Shown here: in pieces, positions 8,143 to 16,400 of the stretch | Layout: each line of letters begins with the position of its first letter | Numbering within the stretch: the first letter of the stretch is position 1 | NCBI GenBank assembly: GCA_036388635.1 | Contig: DASVRL010000389.1 | Location: 1 to 38,113, forward strand | Source: JALZHR01 sp036388635 | GTDB taxonomy: Bacteria; Acidobacteriota; Blastocatellia; Pyrinomonadales; Pyrinomonadaceae | Reading direction: 5' to 3' | DNA length: 38,113 nt | Position numbers and translations under genes: made by a program | Notes under the pieces: generated by a model | The model's database searches: none | What the model was told of the DNA's origin: nothing | What the model saw: the letters and a program-made list of their open reading frames with translations, nothing else

Positions 8143-9831
8143 TTACGGATTATTCGCGCCAGCCATGACGCGCAAATCGTAATTGATGTTTCGGCGCTGC
8201 GGGTTGGTAAAGGTCACGCGAACCACAATCGTCTGATTCGGACGCCACGTGCTGCCGGCGTTTGCCGTCACGTATTGGCTGCCAATCGGGGCGGCGCATT
8301 GCGTCGTGCCCGGATTCGAGCGCGGCGCGACCGAAACGCCGTCGGTCAAATTGTCGAAGACGAACATCGCGCGCGGATGCAGATTTTGATTCGAATTATT
8401 CCGCGCGATAATCAACTGCTCGTATTCATTGGTGCGCGGATTACGAATCGGCGACAGCCGGATGACGCGCACCTGCGAGGTCACATTTGCGGCGCAAACC
8501 GGAGCCGGGCTGACCTGCACGCTGGCGGAACCTGCGTTGTCCGCTTCGTTGCTGTCCGGCTCGGTCGCGCTGGCGTTGAGATTGAAAATCAGGCTGCCCG
8601 CGACGTTCGGACGGACGTCGATGGTGACGACTGCCGTCTGATTCGGCGCCAGCGCTCCGATTTGGCATTCGACGCTTGAGCCTCCGATGACGAGCGTGCA
8701 GCCGCCCGGCGCATTCATCGAAGTGTACTGAACCTGATTGAGTATGCCGTCGATTGACGCCGTGCCGAAAACTTTCACGTTTGTCGCCGCGTTGCCGTTG
8801 TTGCGGACGTTGACGGTGAAAGTCACAGTGTTGCCGACGTTAACGTTCTGCGCCGAAGCGCTGACCTGTAAGTTCAAGTCCGTGGGAAGCACCGGAGTCG
8901 GCGTGACAGTCGGCGTGACGGTCGGCGTCGGAGTCGGGCTGACGGCGGTCGGCAGCCAATCGGGATTGTCGCCGAGAACATTCAAAGCCGTGACGTTTGT
9001 GCCGTCGGCGTTCATAATCATTAAGCCGACATTACCGCCGCGGCGAAAAACGATTTGCGAGCCGTCGGGCGAATAATCCGCATCGGTTTCGGCTGGGCTC
9101 GAATTGGTCAGGTTCGTCATCACGCCGCTGCCGTCGGTGGGAACTCGCTGGATGTCGTTGTAGCGGGCGACTAAAATGTTTGTGCCGTCCGGCGAAACGG
9201 ACGCCTGATAGCGGTTAAAGCCGCCGATAGAGGTCAGGCGAATGGGGTCTGAGCCGTCGACGTCGGCGATGTAATATTCGTCCCGGGACGTGCCGGTTTC
9301 GGTGATGGTCGTGCCGACGAAAACGATTTTCGAGCCGTCAGCCGAAAACGCGGGTGCATACTCGCCGACAAAATCGCCAGCGAAATTGATGCGCTGTTCG
9401 TTGGTTCCATCCGTGTTAATGGTGTAAATATGCGCGCCGCTTTCGAACTCGCTGACAAACGCGATTTTTGAGCCGTCCGGCGAAAACGCGGGCGAATAGC
9501 TGATTCCGTGCTCGGTCAGCTGCCTTTGGTTCGTGCCGTCCGCGTTCATCACGTAAATGTTGGCGCTTTCCGCGCCCGAGGCGTAAGCGATTTTCGTGCC
9601 GTCAGCCGACCACGATGGGTCGAAGCCTTCGGCAAGCATAGTGTCCGCCGAGCCGTCGGCGTTGACGACGTGCACTTCCTGGTCGCGGTCAAAGACGATG
9701 CGCGGGGTGACGGTTTGGCTTTGCATCTGCGCGCTTTGCGGCGTCAGCAAAAACGAGGCGGCGGCAAAAGCGACGAGCGCCGCGAGAGCGAAAATCGCAC
9801 GAATTTGTTTAAGATTTAAAGATGTAGTCAT
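8143..9831 (-). CDS. Secreted PD40 (TolB-like) propeller with C-terminal CARDB/DUF11-like domain
   Basis: A 562-aa protein with an N-terminal hydrophobic signal (about 12-32), then a six-bladed PD40/TolB-type propeller at about 43-290 (SWSADGTKIAYAS, AFSPDGSKIAFVS, DYSPDGSQIVFRR). A Thr/Pro linker (about 297-320, TPTPTVTPTVTPTP) leads to an immunoglobulin-like CARDB/DUF11 domain (about 320-440) typical of bacterial surface proteins, then a further beta domain to the end. AGGAG lies 8 bases before the ATG. It is probably exported and may bind a protein or glycan; no enzyme motif is visible. It is transcribed divergently from the kinase at 10009, and its propeller is of the same family as the one at 1-2679. 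Confidence 0.85.
   Translation of the reverse strand: MTTSLNLKQIRAIFALAALVAFAAASFLLTPQSAQMQSQTVTPRIVFDRDQEVHVVNADGSADTMLAEGFDPSWSADGTKIAYASGAESANIYVMNADGTNQRQLTEHGISYSPAFSPDGSKIAFVSEFESGAHIYTINTDGTNEQRINFAGDFVGEYAPAFSADGSKIVFVGTTITETGTSRDEYYIADVDGSDPIRLTSIGGFNRYQASVSPDGTNILVARYNDIQRVPTDGSGVMTNLTNSSPAETDADYSPDGSQIVFRRGGNVGLMIMNADGTNVTALNVLGDNPDWLPTAVSPTPTPTVTPTVTPTPVLPTDLNLQVSASAQNVNVGNTVTFTVNVRNNGNAATNVKVFGTASIDGILNQVQYTSMNAPGGCTLVIGGSSVECQIGALAPNQTAVVTIDVRPNVAGSLIFNLNASATEPDSNEADNAGSASVQVSPAPVCAANVTSQVRVIRLSPIRNPRTNEYEQLIIARNNSNQNLHPRAMFVFDNLTDGVSVAPRSNPGTTQCAAPIGSQYVTANAGSTWRPNQTIVVRVTFTNPQRRNINYDLRVMAGANNP
8891..8945. repeat. Short tandem repeat encoding the Thr/Pro linker
   Basis: Repeats of GTCGGCGTGAC / GTCGGCGTCGG-type units encode the PTPTVTPTVTPTP linker between propeller and CARDB-like domain. 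Such repeats are prone to change copy number, so linker length may vary between strains. Confidence 0.7.
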
Positions 9832-9897
9832 AACGGTTTCTCCTGTTGATTAATAAAAAAATATAAAGTTTCCGGCGCTTGATTTGCGCGCTGTCTG

Positions 9898-9927
9898 TAA
9901 CGCGTGAAGAAAAGGAAAAAAGTATCA
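9898..9927 (-). promoter_or_regulatory. ECF-like promoter, site D (propeller/CARDB gene)
   Basis: On the minus strand TGATACTTTT (9918-9927), 13 bases, then CGCGTTA (9898-9904), 67 bp before the start at 9831. It is back to back with the kinase promoter at 9953-9981. Confidence 0.78.
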
Positions 9928-9952
9928 GGCGAGCGAAAAATCGCGCGAAAAA

Positions 9953-9981
9953 TTGTCGCGTTCGGCTAATTTCGTTATACT
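9953..9981 (+). promoter_or_regulatory. Sigma70-like promoter of the kinase gene
   Basis: TTGTCG (9953-9958), 17 bases, TATACT (9976-9981), 27 bp before the ATG at 10009. This is a good housekeeping-type match and unlike the ECF-like sites around it. Confidence 0.65.
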
Positions 9982-10008
9982 TGCGTCAATCTTTTAACTG
10001 AAAAAACG

Positions 10009-13000
10009 ATGTCCGCCAGACAGCAACAAATCGAAAAAGTTTTTCAAACCGCGCTCGCGATGAACGAAGCGGAGCGCACCGTTTTTCTCGCCGAAACCTG
10101 CGCGGACGCAGAGATGCGCGAGGAAGTGGAAAAACTTTTAACCGGCGAAATGCTGGAAAATACGATTGTCGGCGAAACGACCGAAGACCGCGAGCTGGAC
10201 GCGATGATCGGACGGCAAATCGGCGTTTATCGTCTGGTGCGCGAGATCGGGCGCGGCGGAATGGGCGCGGTTTATCTGGCGGAAAGAATCGACGGCGCTT
10301 TCTCGCGGCAGGTCGCCGTCAAGCTTATCAAACGCGGAATGGACACGGATTTGGTCGTCCGCCGCTTTCGCAATGAACGGCAGATTCTCGCCACCTTGAA
10401 TCATCCGAACATCACGCGCCTGCTCGACGGCGGCTCGACGAAAAAAGGCTTGCCGTATTTCGTGATGGAATACGTCGAGGGCGAGCAGCTTTACGCTTAC
10501 TGCGACCGGCGGCGGTTGAGCATCAACGAAAGATTGCAGATTTTTCAAAAAATCTGCGAGGCGATCGAAGAAGCGCATCGCTATAAAATCATCCACCGCG
10601 ATTTGAAGCCGTCGAATATTCTGGTGAAAGCGGACGGCGAGCCGAAGCTGCTGGATTTCGGCATCGCCAAACTGCTCGACCCGGAATTCGGCGTGACGGC
10701 GATGGAGCCGACGGCGACGCATATGCGAATGATGACGCCGCAATACGCTTCGCCCGAACAGATTTCCGGCGAGGCTATCACGCCCGCGTCCGACATTTAC
10801 AGCCTGGGCGTTTTGCTGTACGAGCTTCTGACCGGGCATCGCCCGTATCGCATCAAAAGCCGCGCGCCGTATGAAATCGCGCGCGCCGTCCGCGAAGAAG
10901 AACCGACGCGCCCGAGCGAAATCCTGACGCGCGAAGACAATTTTGCGCGCAGCGATACCGGAACGAGCGAAAAACCGACGCTGGAGGCGATTTTCGCCTC
11001 GCGCGGCGCGACGCTTGAGATGCTGCAGCACGAGCTTTCGGGCAATCTCGACAAAATCGTTTTGAAAACGCTGCGCAAAAGCGTGTCGGAGCGTTACCAG
11101 TCAGCCGCCGAATTGAGCGAGGACATTTCCAATTATCTGGAAAAACGTCCCGTCCGGGCGCAGTCGTTCGATTTGGCGGAAACGGTCGTCGGCGAAGCCG
11201 AACAGATTGCCAAAAATTCCATTGCCATTCTGCCGTTTAAATTGCTCGGCGCGGTGCCGAGCGACGAGACGGGCGACGAATATCTGAGCATCGGTCTGGC
11301 GGACGCGCTCGGCTCGCGTCTGAGCGGCGTCAAGCGTCTGGTCGTGCGCCCGACCAGTTCGATTCTGCGCTACGCCGACAGCGCCGACCCGTTTGCGGCG
11401 GGCAGAGAGCTGAACGTCGAGTTTATCGTCGACGGCAACATCCGGCGCAGCGGCGAGCGCATCCGCGTGACCGTCCAGCTTTTGAGCATCCGGGAAAACG
11501 CGGCGCGCTGGGCTGAAAGTTTTGACGAAAAAATGACGGACGTTCTGGAAATCGAAGATTTGATTTCCGAGCGCGTCGTCAAAATTCTGGTTTCGCACCT
11601 GACGGGCGAGGAAAAAAATCAACTGGCGAAGCGCGCCACGAACAACGCCGAAGCCTACGAAGCTTATCTGCGCGGGCGTTATCACTGGAATCAGTTTACG
11701 GTCGAGGGTTTTGCCAAAGCTCTGGCTTTTTACCGGCGCGCCATCGAACTGGCGCCCGATTACGCGCTTCCTTATGCGGGCATCGCCGATTATTACAATT
11801 TTCTAGGCGTTTACGCCGTCCGACCTTTTGCCGAAACGACCGAGGCGACGAAAAAAGCGGCGCGGCAGGCGATTGTGCTCGACCCGACGCTCGCCGAAGG
11901 CTACGCGGCGCTCGGATTTGCCTCGCAGATGGGCGATTTTGATTGGGAAACCGCCCAAAATTATTTTCGCCGGGCAATCGAGCTAAATCCGAATTATTCA
12001 ATCGGGCGCGTCTGGTCCGCTTATCATCTGGGGATGTGCGGGCGCTTTGAAGAAGCCTTTGAGCAAGCCAATAAAGCGCTCGAACTCGACCCGTTCACGC
12101 CGATCGTCTCGCAGACTCTGAATTGGGTTTTGTTTTACGCCCGCCGCTATGACGAAGCGATTGCGGGAACTTACCGGCTGATTGAAAAAGAGCCGCTGTA
12201 CGGTTTGGCGCATTTATTTTTGATCGGCGTGCTGGCGCGCACCGGCAGATACGACGAAGCGATAAAAATCGGGCACAAGGCGGTCGAGCTGCTCGGCAGA
12301 AGCGCCCATACTCTGTGCTGGCTGACGGTGGCGTATGCGGCGGCGGGGCGAAACGACGAGACGCGCGACTTAATCGTCGAAATCGAGAATTTATCCGCGA
12401 CGCATTATGTTTCGCCTTATCTTTTGGCGATGGCTTACGCCAATCTGGGCGAGGCGGAAAAAACCTTCGAATTGCTGGATAAAGCGCTCGAAATCCGCGA
12501 CGGCAGGTTGAGCTGGCTGGCGGTTGACCCGCAGTTTGAAGCGCTCGCCGGCGACGCGCGCTACGAGCGCTTATTGAAAGCGATAAATCATCCTTCCGTC
12601 AATCGGCAAAAAGCATCGACCCCGACGGCGACGGCGACCGCCGGCAAAGAAAAATCAATCGCCGTGCTGCCGTTGAAAATGATTGGCACAATGAATCCGG
12701 ACGACGAATATCTCGGCATCGGGCTGACGGACGCGCTGATTTCGCGGCTTTCCAATATCCGGCGTTTTATCGTCCGCCCGACCAGCTCGATTCTTAGTTT
12801 CAAGGAAAACACCGACCCGTTTGCGGCGGGCGGCGAGCTGAACGTCGATTTCGTGCTGGACGGCAATATCCGGCGCTCCGGCGAGCGGATTCGCGTCAGC
12901 GTGCAGCTTTTGAGTGTTGGCGATAACTCGACCGAATGGGCGCAGAGCTTTGACGAAAAAGCTTCCGACATTCTCGAATTTGAAGATTTGATTTCCGAGC

Positions 13001-15492
13001 AGGTCGTCAAATCGCTCGTTCCGCATCTGACCGGCGAAGAACAGCAGCAGCTTGCCAAACGCGCGACTGAGAAAGCCGAAGCCTACGAAGCTTATCTGCG
13101 CGGTCGTTTCAACTGGAATCTGCACAGCGAAGAAGGCTTTGCCCGCGCGATTCAGTTTTACCGGCGCGCCGTCGCACTCGACCCGAATTACGCGCTCGCC
13201 TATGCGGCGATGACCGAATATTATATTTTTCTCGGCATTCATTGCCTTATCCCGTTCGCCGAAGGCGCGGAGCCCGCCAGAGAAGCGGCGGAAAAAGCCG
13301 TCGCGCTCGACCCGTCGCTCGCCGAAGGACACGCCGTTCTGGGCTTTGTCGAAATCACATACAACTGGGACTGGGACGCGGCGGAAAAAAATCTGCGGCG
13401 CGCCATCGAGCTGAATCCGAACTCGGTCACGGCGCACAGCTGGCTGAACACCGTTCTTTCGCAACGCGGGCGTTTTGACGAGGCGCTCGCCGAGATAAAT
13501 CGCGTTCTCGAACTCGACCCGGATTCGATTCTGAGCCTGCATCTGCAAGCGTGGGTTTTGTATCACGCGCGGCGCTTCGACGAATCGATCGCCGTCCACC
13601 GGAAAATGCTCAAAAACGAGCCGAATTACGCCTGGGGCTTGCAGACTTTCAGTTGGGTTCTGCGCCGCGTCGGGCAATACGGCGAAGCCGTCGCCTGCGC
13701 CGAAAAATCCGTTCAGTTGACGGGCGAAAATCCGTTTTATCTGAACGAGCTGGCTGCCGCTTACGCCGAAGCGGGCGAGCGCGAAAAAACCGAAAAAATT
13801 CTCGCGCGGCTCGAAGAGATTTCCCGCACGCGGTTTGTTTCCGAATATATGCTCGCGCTGGTTTACTGCGCTCTGGGCGATAAGGACAAGGCTTTTGAAA
13901 ATCTCGAAAAATCTTTTGCGGCGCGTGACGGGTGGCTGAACTGGCTGGGCGTCGACCCGCAGTTTGACGTTTTGCGCGGCGACGCGCGTTACGCCGATTT
14001 ACTGCGCCGCGCGGAAAATCCTCTCGCGCCGCTGCCGCTGCCGCCGCCACCGGAAGAATTGAAAAATGTCCGTTTTGATACGGGCGGCGCAAAGTCGATT
14101 GCCGTTCTACCGCTGAAATTATTCGGCGCGGCGACCGGCGCGGGCGAAGACGAATATCTCGGCATCGGCTTGACCGACGCGCTGATTACGCGGCTTTCCA
14201 ACGTGCGTCGTTTCGTGATGCGCCCGACCAGTTCCGTTCTGCAATACGCGCAAACGGAAGCCGACCCGTACGAAGCGGGGCAAAAACTGGAGGTCGATTA
14301 TGTTCTGGACGGCAGCATCCGGCGCAGCGGCGAGCGCATCCGCGTGACCGTCCAGCTTTTAAGCGTCAGCGAAAACGCCACCGTTTGGGCGGAAAGCTTC
14401 GACGAAAAATCGTCGGACGTTTTGGAGCTGGAAGATTCGATTTCGGAAAAAGTCGCGCAATCGCTGATTCCGCAATTGACGGGCGAAGAACGCCGCCAGC
14501 TTGAAAAACGTGGGACGAACGACCCGCAGGCGTACGAAGCCTACCTGCGCGGGCGTTTTCACTGGAATCAATTTACGCCCGACGCTTTAATCAAAGCTCT
14601 CGATTCATTTCAAAAAGCCATCAATCTCGATTCCGATTACGCTCTGGCGTATGTCGGGCTGGCGGATTTCTACACTTGGGCGAACATTTACGGAATTATG
14701 CCGTCGCACGTCGCGCTGGAAAAAGCCGAAGCCGCCGCGCGGCGCGCCATCGAGCTTGACGACCAGCTGGGCGAGGCTTACGCCGCGCTCGGTCTGCATA
14801 TGCAGAACAAGCAGAATTGGGTTGAAGCCGAGCGGATTTATCGTCGCGCGGTAGAGCTGAATCCGAATTATCCGAATTCTCACGAATGGTATGCGGCATC
14901 TCTGGTCGGCAGGGGCAGATTCGAGGAAGGCGTTCGGGAAATCCTGCGCGCCGAGCAGCTCGACCCGCTCTCGTTGCGCACGAAAACGCTGGTCGCGTGG
15001 ACGCTCTATCAAGCCCGACATCACGCGCAGGCGCTCGCCAAAGGCAGGGAAATTATTGATTTGGACGCGAATTACCCGCAAGGCTACGCGCAGACCGGCA
15101 TCAATTTATGGGCGCTCGGACGAACCGAAGAAGCGGTCGGCTTTCTGGAAAGATTCGCGGCGATGATACCGCAATCGGCGCTGCCGAAATACCAGCTTTG
15201 CTTTGCTTATGTCGCGGTCGGTCGCCGCGACGAGGCGCGCGCGGTTTTGCGCGAAATGCAAGCGCTCGCCGCCCGAACGTATGTGAAACCGTATTTTCTG
15301 GGAATGGCGCACGCCGCGCTCGCCGACCGCGACGAGGCTTTTGATTATTTTGAAAAATCGCAAGCCGAATTCGACCCGTGGCTGCTCTGGTTTGCGACCG
15401 ACCCGATGCTCGATTCACTCCGCGACGACGCGCGCTATCGCGATTTATTGCGGAGAATGACGCTGCCGGAAATTGAAAAACCAGCGAAATAA
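10009..15492 (+). CDS. Ser/Thr protein kinase with three tandem TolB_N/TPR modules
   Basis: 1827 aa. Residues 1-60 are the helical leader typical of acidobacterial Hanks kinases. The kinase domain is about 71-340 with GRGGMG glycine loop, Lys105 (VAVK), HRD 196-198, Asp198 with KPSN, and DFG 216-218, so all catalytic residues are present. Then follow three copies of a unit of about 480 residues, starting near 402, 881 and 1361. Each has a TolB_N/FlgO-like domain (SIAVLPLK, EYLGIGLTDAL, VRPTSS, DGNIRRSGERIRV) and TPRs ending in a W-L-x-VDPQF-like cap. No membrane helix is evident, so it is probably cytosolic. Its usual relatives carry one such module. It likely phosphorylates signalling partners, with the TPRs as protein-binding surface; targets are unknown. 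The sequence before the ATG has only a weak ribosome site. Confidence 0.92.
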   Translation: MSARQQQIEKVFQTALAMNEAERTVFLAETCADAEMREEVEKLLTGEMLENTIVGETTEDRELDAMIGRQIGVYRLVREIGRGGMGAVYLAERIDGAFSRQVAVKLIKRGMDTDLVVRRFRNERQILATLNHPNITRLLDGGSTKKGLPYFVMEYVEGEQLYAYCDRRRLSINERLQIFQKICEAIEEAHRYKIIHRDLKPSNILVKADGEPKLLDFGIAKLLDPEFGVTAMEPTATHMRMMTPQYASPEQISGEAITPASDIYSLGVLLYELLTGHRPYRIKSRAPYEIARAVREEEPTRPSEILTREDNFARSDTGTSEKPTLEAIFASRGATLEMLQHELSGNLDKIVLKTLRKSVSERYQSAAELSEDISNYLEKRPVRAQSFDLAETVVGEAEQIAKNSIAILPFKLLGAVPSDETGDEYLSIGLADALGSRLSGVKRLVVRPTSSILRYADSADPFAAGRELNVEFIVDGNIRRSGERIRVTVQLLSIRENAARWAESFDEKMTDVLEIEDLISERVVKILVSHLTGEEKNQLAKRATNNAEAYEAYLRGRYHWNQFTVEGFAKALAFYRRAIELAPDYALPYAGIADYYNFLGVYAVRPFAETTEATKKAARQAIVLDPTLAEGYAALGFASQMGDFDWETAQNYFRRAIELNPNYSIGRVWSAYHLGMCGRFEEAFEQANKALELDPFTPIVSQTLNWVLFYARRYDEAIAGTYRLIEKEPLYGLAHLFLIGVLARTGRYDEAIKIGHKAVELLGRSAHTLCWLTVAYAAAGRNDETRDLIVEIENLSATHYVSPYLLAMAYANLGEAEKTFELLDKALEIRDGRLSWLAVDPQFEALAGDARYERLLKAINHPSVNRQKASTPTATATAGKEKSIAVLPLKMIGTMNPDDEYLGIGLTDALISRLSNIRRFIVRPTSSILSFKENTDPFAAGGELNVDFVLDGNIRRSGERIRVSVQLLSVGDNSTEWAQSFDEKASDILEFEDLISEQVVKSLVPHLTGEEQQQLAKRATEKAEAYEAYLRGRFNWNLHSEEGFARAIQFYRRAVALDPNYALAYAAMTEYYIFLGIHCLIPFAEGAEPAREAAEKAVALDPSLAEGHAVLGFVEITYNWDWDAAEKNLRRAIELNPNSVTAHSWLNTVLSQRGRFDEALAEINRVLELDPDSILSLHLQAWVLYHARRFDESIAVHRKMLKNEPNYAWGLQTFSWVLRRVGQYGEAVACAEKSVQLTGENPFYLNELAAAYAEAGEREKTEKILARLEEISRTRFVSEYMLALVYCALGDKDKAFENLEKSFAARDGWLNWLGVDPQFDVLRGDARYADLLRRAENPLAPLPLPPPPEELKNVRFDTGGAKSIAVLPLKLFGAATGAGEDEYLGIGLTDALITRLSNVRRFVMRPTSSVLQYAQTEADPYEAGQKLEVDYVLDGSIRRSGERIRVTVQLLSVSENATVWAESFDEKSSDVLELEDSISEKVAQSLIPQLTGEERRQLEKRGTNDPQAYEAYLRGRFHWNQFTPDALIKALDSFQKAINLDSDYALAYVGLADFYTWANIYGIMPSHVALEKAEAAARRAIELDDQLGEAYAALGLHMQNKQNWVEAERIYRRAVELNPNYPNSHEWYAASLVGRGRFEEGVREILRAEQLDPLSLRTKTLVAWTLYQARHHAQALAKGREIIDLDANYPQGYAQTGINLWALGRTEEAVGFLERFAAMIPQSALPKYQLCFAYVAVGRRDEARAVLREMQALAARTYVKPYFLGMAHAALADRDEAFDYFEKSQAEFDPWLLWFATDPMLDSLRDDARYRDLLRRMTLPEIEKPAK
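11212..15492 (+). repeat. Three tandem copies of a ~1.4-kb TolB_N/TPR coding module
   Basis: Module starts lie at about 11212, 12648 and 14089. Shared protein words in all three include VRPTSS, SGERIRV, QLLS, LTGEE, AYEAYLRGR and the closing DARY. The copies are diverged at DNA level, so the duplication is not recent. Confidence 0.9.
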
Positions 15493-15508
15493 TAAAGATA
15501 AAATAAAA

Positions 15509-15537
15509 GAAGGCGCGAATGAAAATTTCGCGCCTTC
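15509..15537. terminator. Bidirectional terminator between the kinase and the 207-aa gene
   Basis: GAAGGCGCGAA (15509-15519) pairs with TTCGCGCCTTC (15527-15537). On + it follows the kinase stop by 16 bp. On - it follows the stop at 15584 by 46 bp and is followed by TTTTATTTTATC, so it is the better terminator leftwards. Confidence 0.85.
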
Positions 15538-15583
15538 TTCCGCCTTCCGAGCGTTTTTCCGTCATCGTCGTTTGAAACTTTAT

Positions 15584-16207
15584 TTACTTTGCCGCCGCCA
15601 GAACCGCCTTCGACATATTTTCCAGCATCGGCGAAAGAACATCTTCGCCGTCGGCTTTCGCCCTTGTTTTAAAAGAATTTTTAGCTTTAACCGCATTGTC
15701 GTCAGTCGAAATCAAGCTGTATTCAAAAGTGAATTCGTCTTTGGATTTGGTCGTCGAAGCCAAATCCGCCGCCTTGTAAAGCACGGTTTTCGCGCTCCCG
15801 TTAATGCTTGCCGCCGGCGTCATTGAATTAAGCTTCGCGCCGCTGCGTTTTCTCAAAACGACGATTTGCAAAATATAAAAACAACTTTTTTCTCTGGCTT
15901 CGGCGGCAATCGCCGGCGGCAGGCGAGCCTCCAGCGCGATTATCTCGACGCCGCTTCCGTTAAAGTGATCGCCGGTAATTTCGCGTATGCTCGCCGCTAT
16001 TTGAAAACTGTTCACGCCGTCGTCGAAAAAATTCGCTTTCGGCAGGGCAATGCCGATTCTGACGGGCATCGAGTTGTCAGGCAGAGGTGCTTCCGATTGA
16101 GATTCGGGATTGGTCGGCGCGACGGGCTCCTGTGCAAAGGCGGCGTTCGCGGTCAAAATTATTATCAGAGCGATAAAGATCGTAATTGCCGGTGATTTGA
16201 TGGTCAT
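15584..16207 (-). CDS. Secreted 207-aa protein, paralogous to the C-terminus of the 489-aa protein
   Basis: 207 aa with a signal peptide (hydrophobic about 8-25, cleavage near AFAQE). The start at 16207 is chosen because the ECF-like promoter at 16262-16291 would lie inside a longer frame. The mature region (about 45-207) aligns with the last 180 residues of the protein at 21841: VRIGIA / IRIGLA, LPPAIAAEA / LPAAIESEA followed by K-x-C-x-Y, KSKDEFT / KSKDELT, and a closing KADGEDVLSP / KSDGEDIISP. The core resembles CsgG/TolB_N-type small alpha/beta domains, but I cannot assign a family. Monocistronic. Confidence 0.82.
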   Translation of the reverse strand: MTIKSPAITIFIALIIILTANAAFAQEPVAPTNPESQSEAPLPDNSMPVRIGIALPKANFFDDGVNSFQIAASIREITGDHFNGSGVEIIALEARLPPAIAAEAREKSCFYILQIVVLRKRSGAKLNSMTPAASINGSAKTVLYKAADLASTTKSKDEFTFEYSLISTDDNAVKAKNSFKTRAKADGEDVLSPMLENMSKAVLAAAK

Positions 16208-16261
16208 GGTGATTTCTGCAAAAAATACGAGCGCGGGCGATTTTTCGCCGCTCTTTAGTGT

Positions 16262-16291
16262 TAAGGCGTAAAACGCCGCCGAAAAGTATCG
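16262..16291 (-). promoter_or_regulatory. ECF-like promoter, site E (207-aa gene)
   Basis: On the minus strand CGATACTTTT (16282-16291; first base C instead of T), 13 bases, then CGCCTTA (16262-16268), 55 bp before the start at 16207. Confidence 0.78.
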
Positions 16292-16332
16292 GGCGAGCGC
16301 GAAAATTTTCAAGAATTTAATAACCGGGAAAT

Positions 16333-16362
16333 AAAAAAGAGGCGGCTAGAGCGAGCCGCCTC
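16333..16362 (-). terminator. Intrinsic terminator of the 822-aa gene
   Basis: On the minus strand GAGGCGGCT (16354-16362) pairs with AGCCGCCTC (16339-16347), then TTTTTTATTT. It lies 38 bp past the stop at 16401. Confidence 0.9.
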
Positions 16363-16400
16363 GAAGGTTGAAAGTATCGTGATGAAAGCTTTTGAAAATT

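Noticed and set aside
12655..13677. A 340-codon open frame on - inside the kinase gene
   Set aside because: It is antisense to the conserved second TolB_N/TPR module, with no ribosome site or recognisable domain.
16366..16382. CGATACTTTC on -, like the -35 of the shared promoter
   Set aside because: No CGCYTTA lies 13-14 bases downstream and it sits between a stop codon and its terminator.
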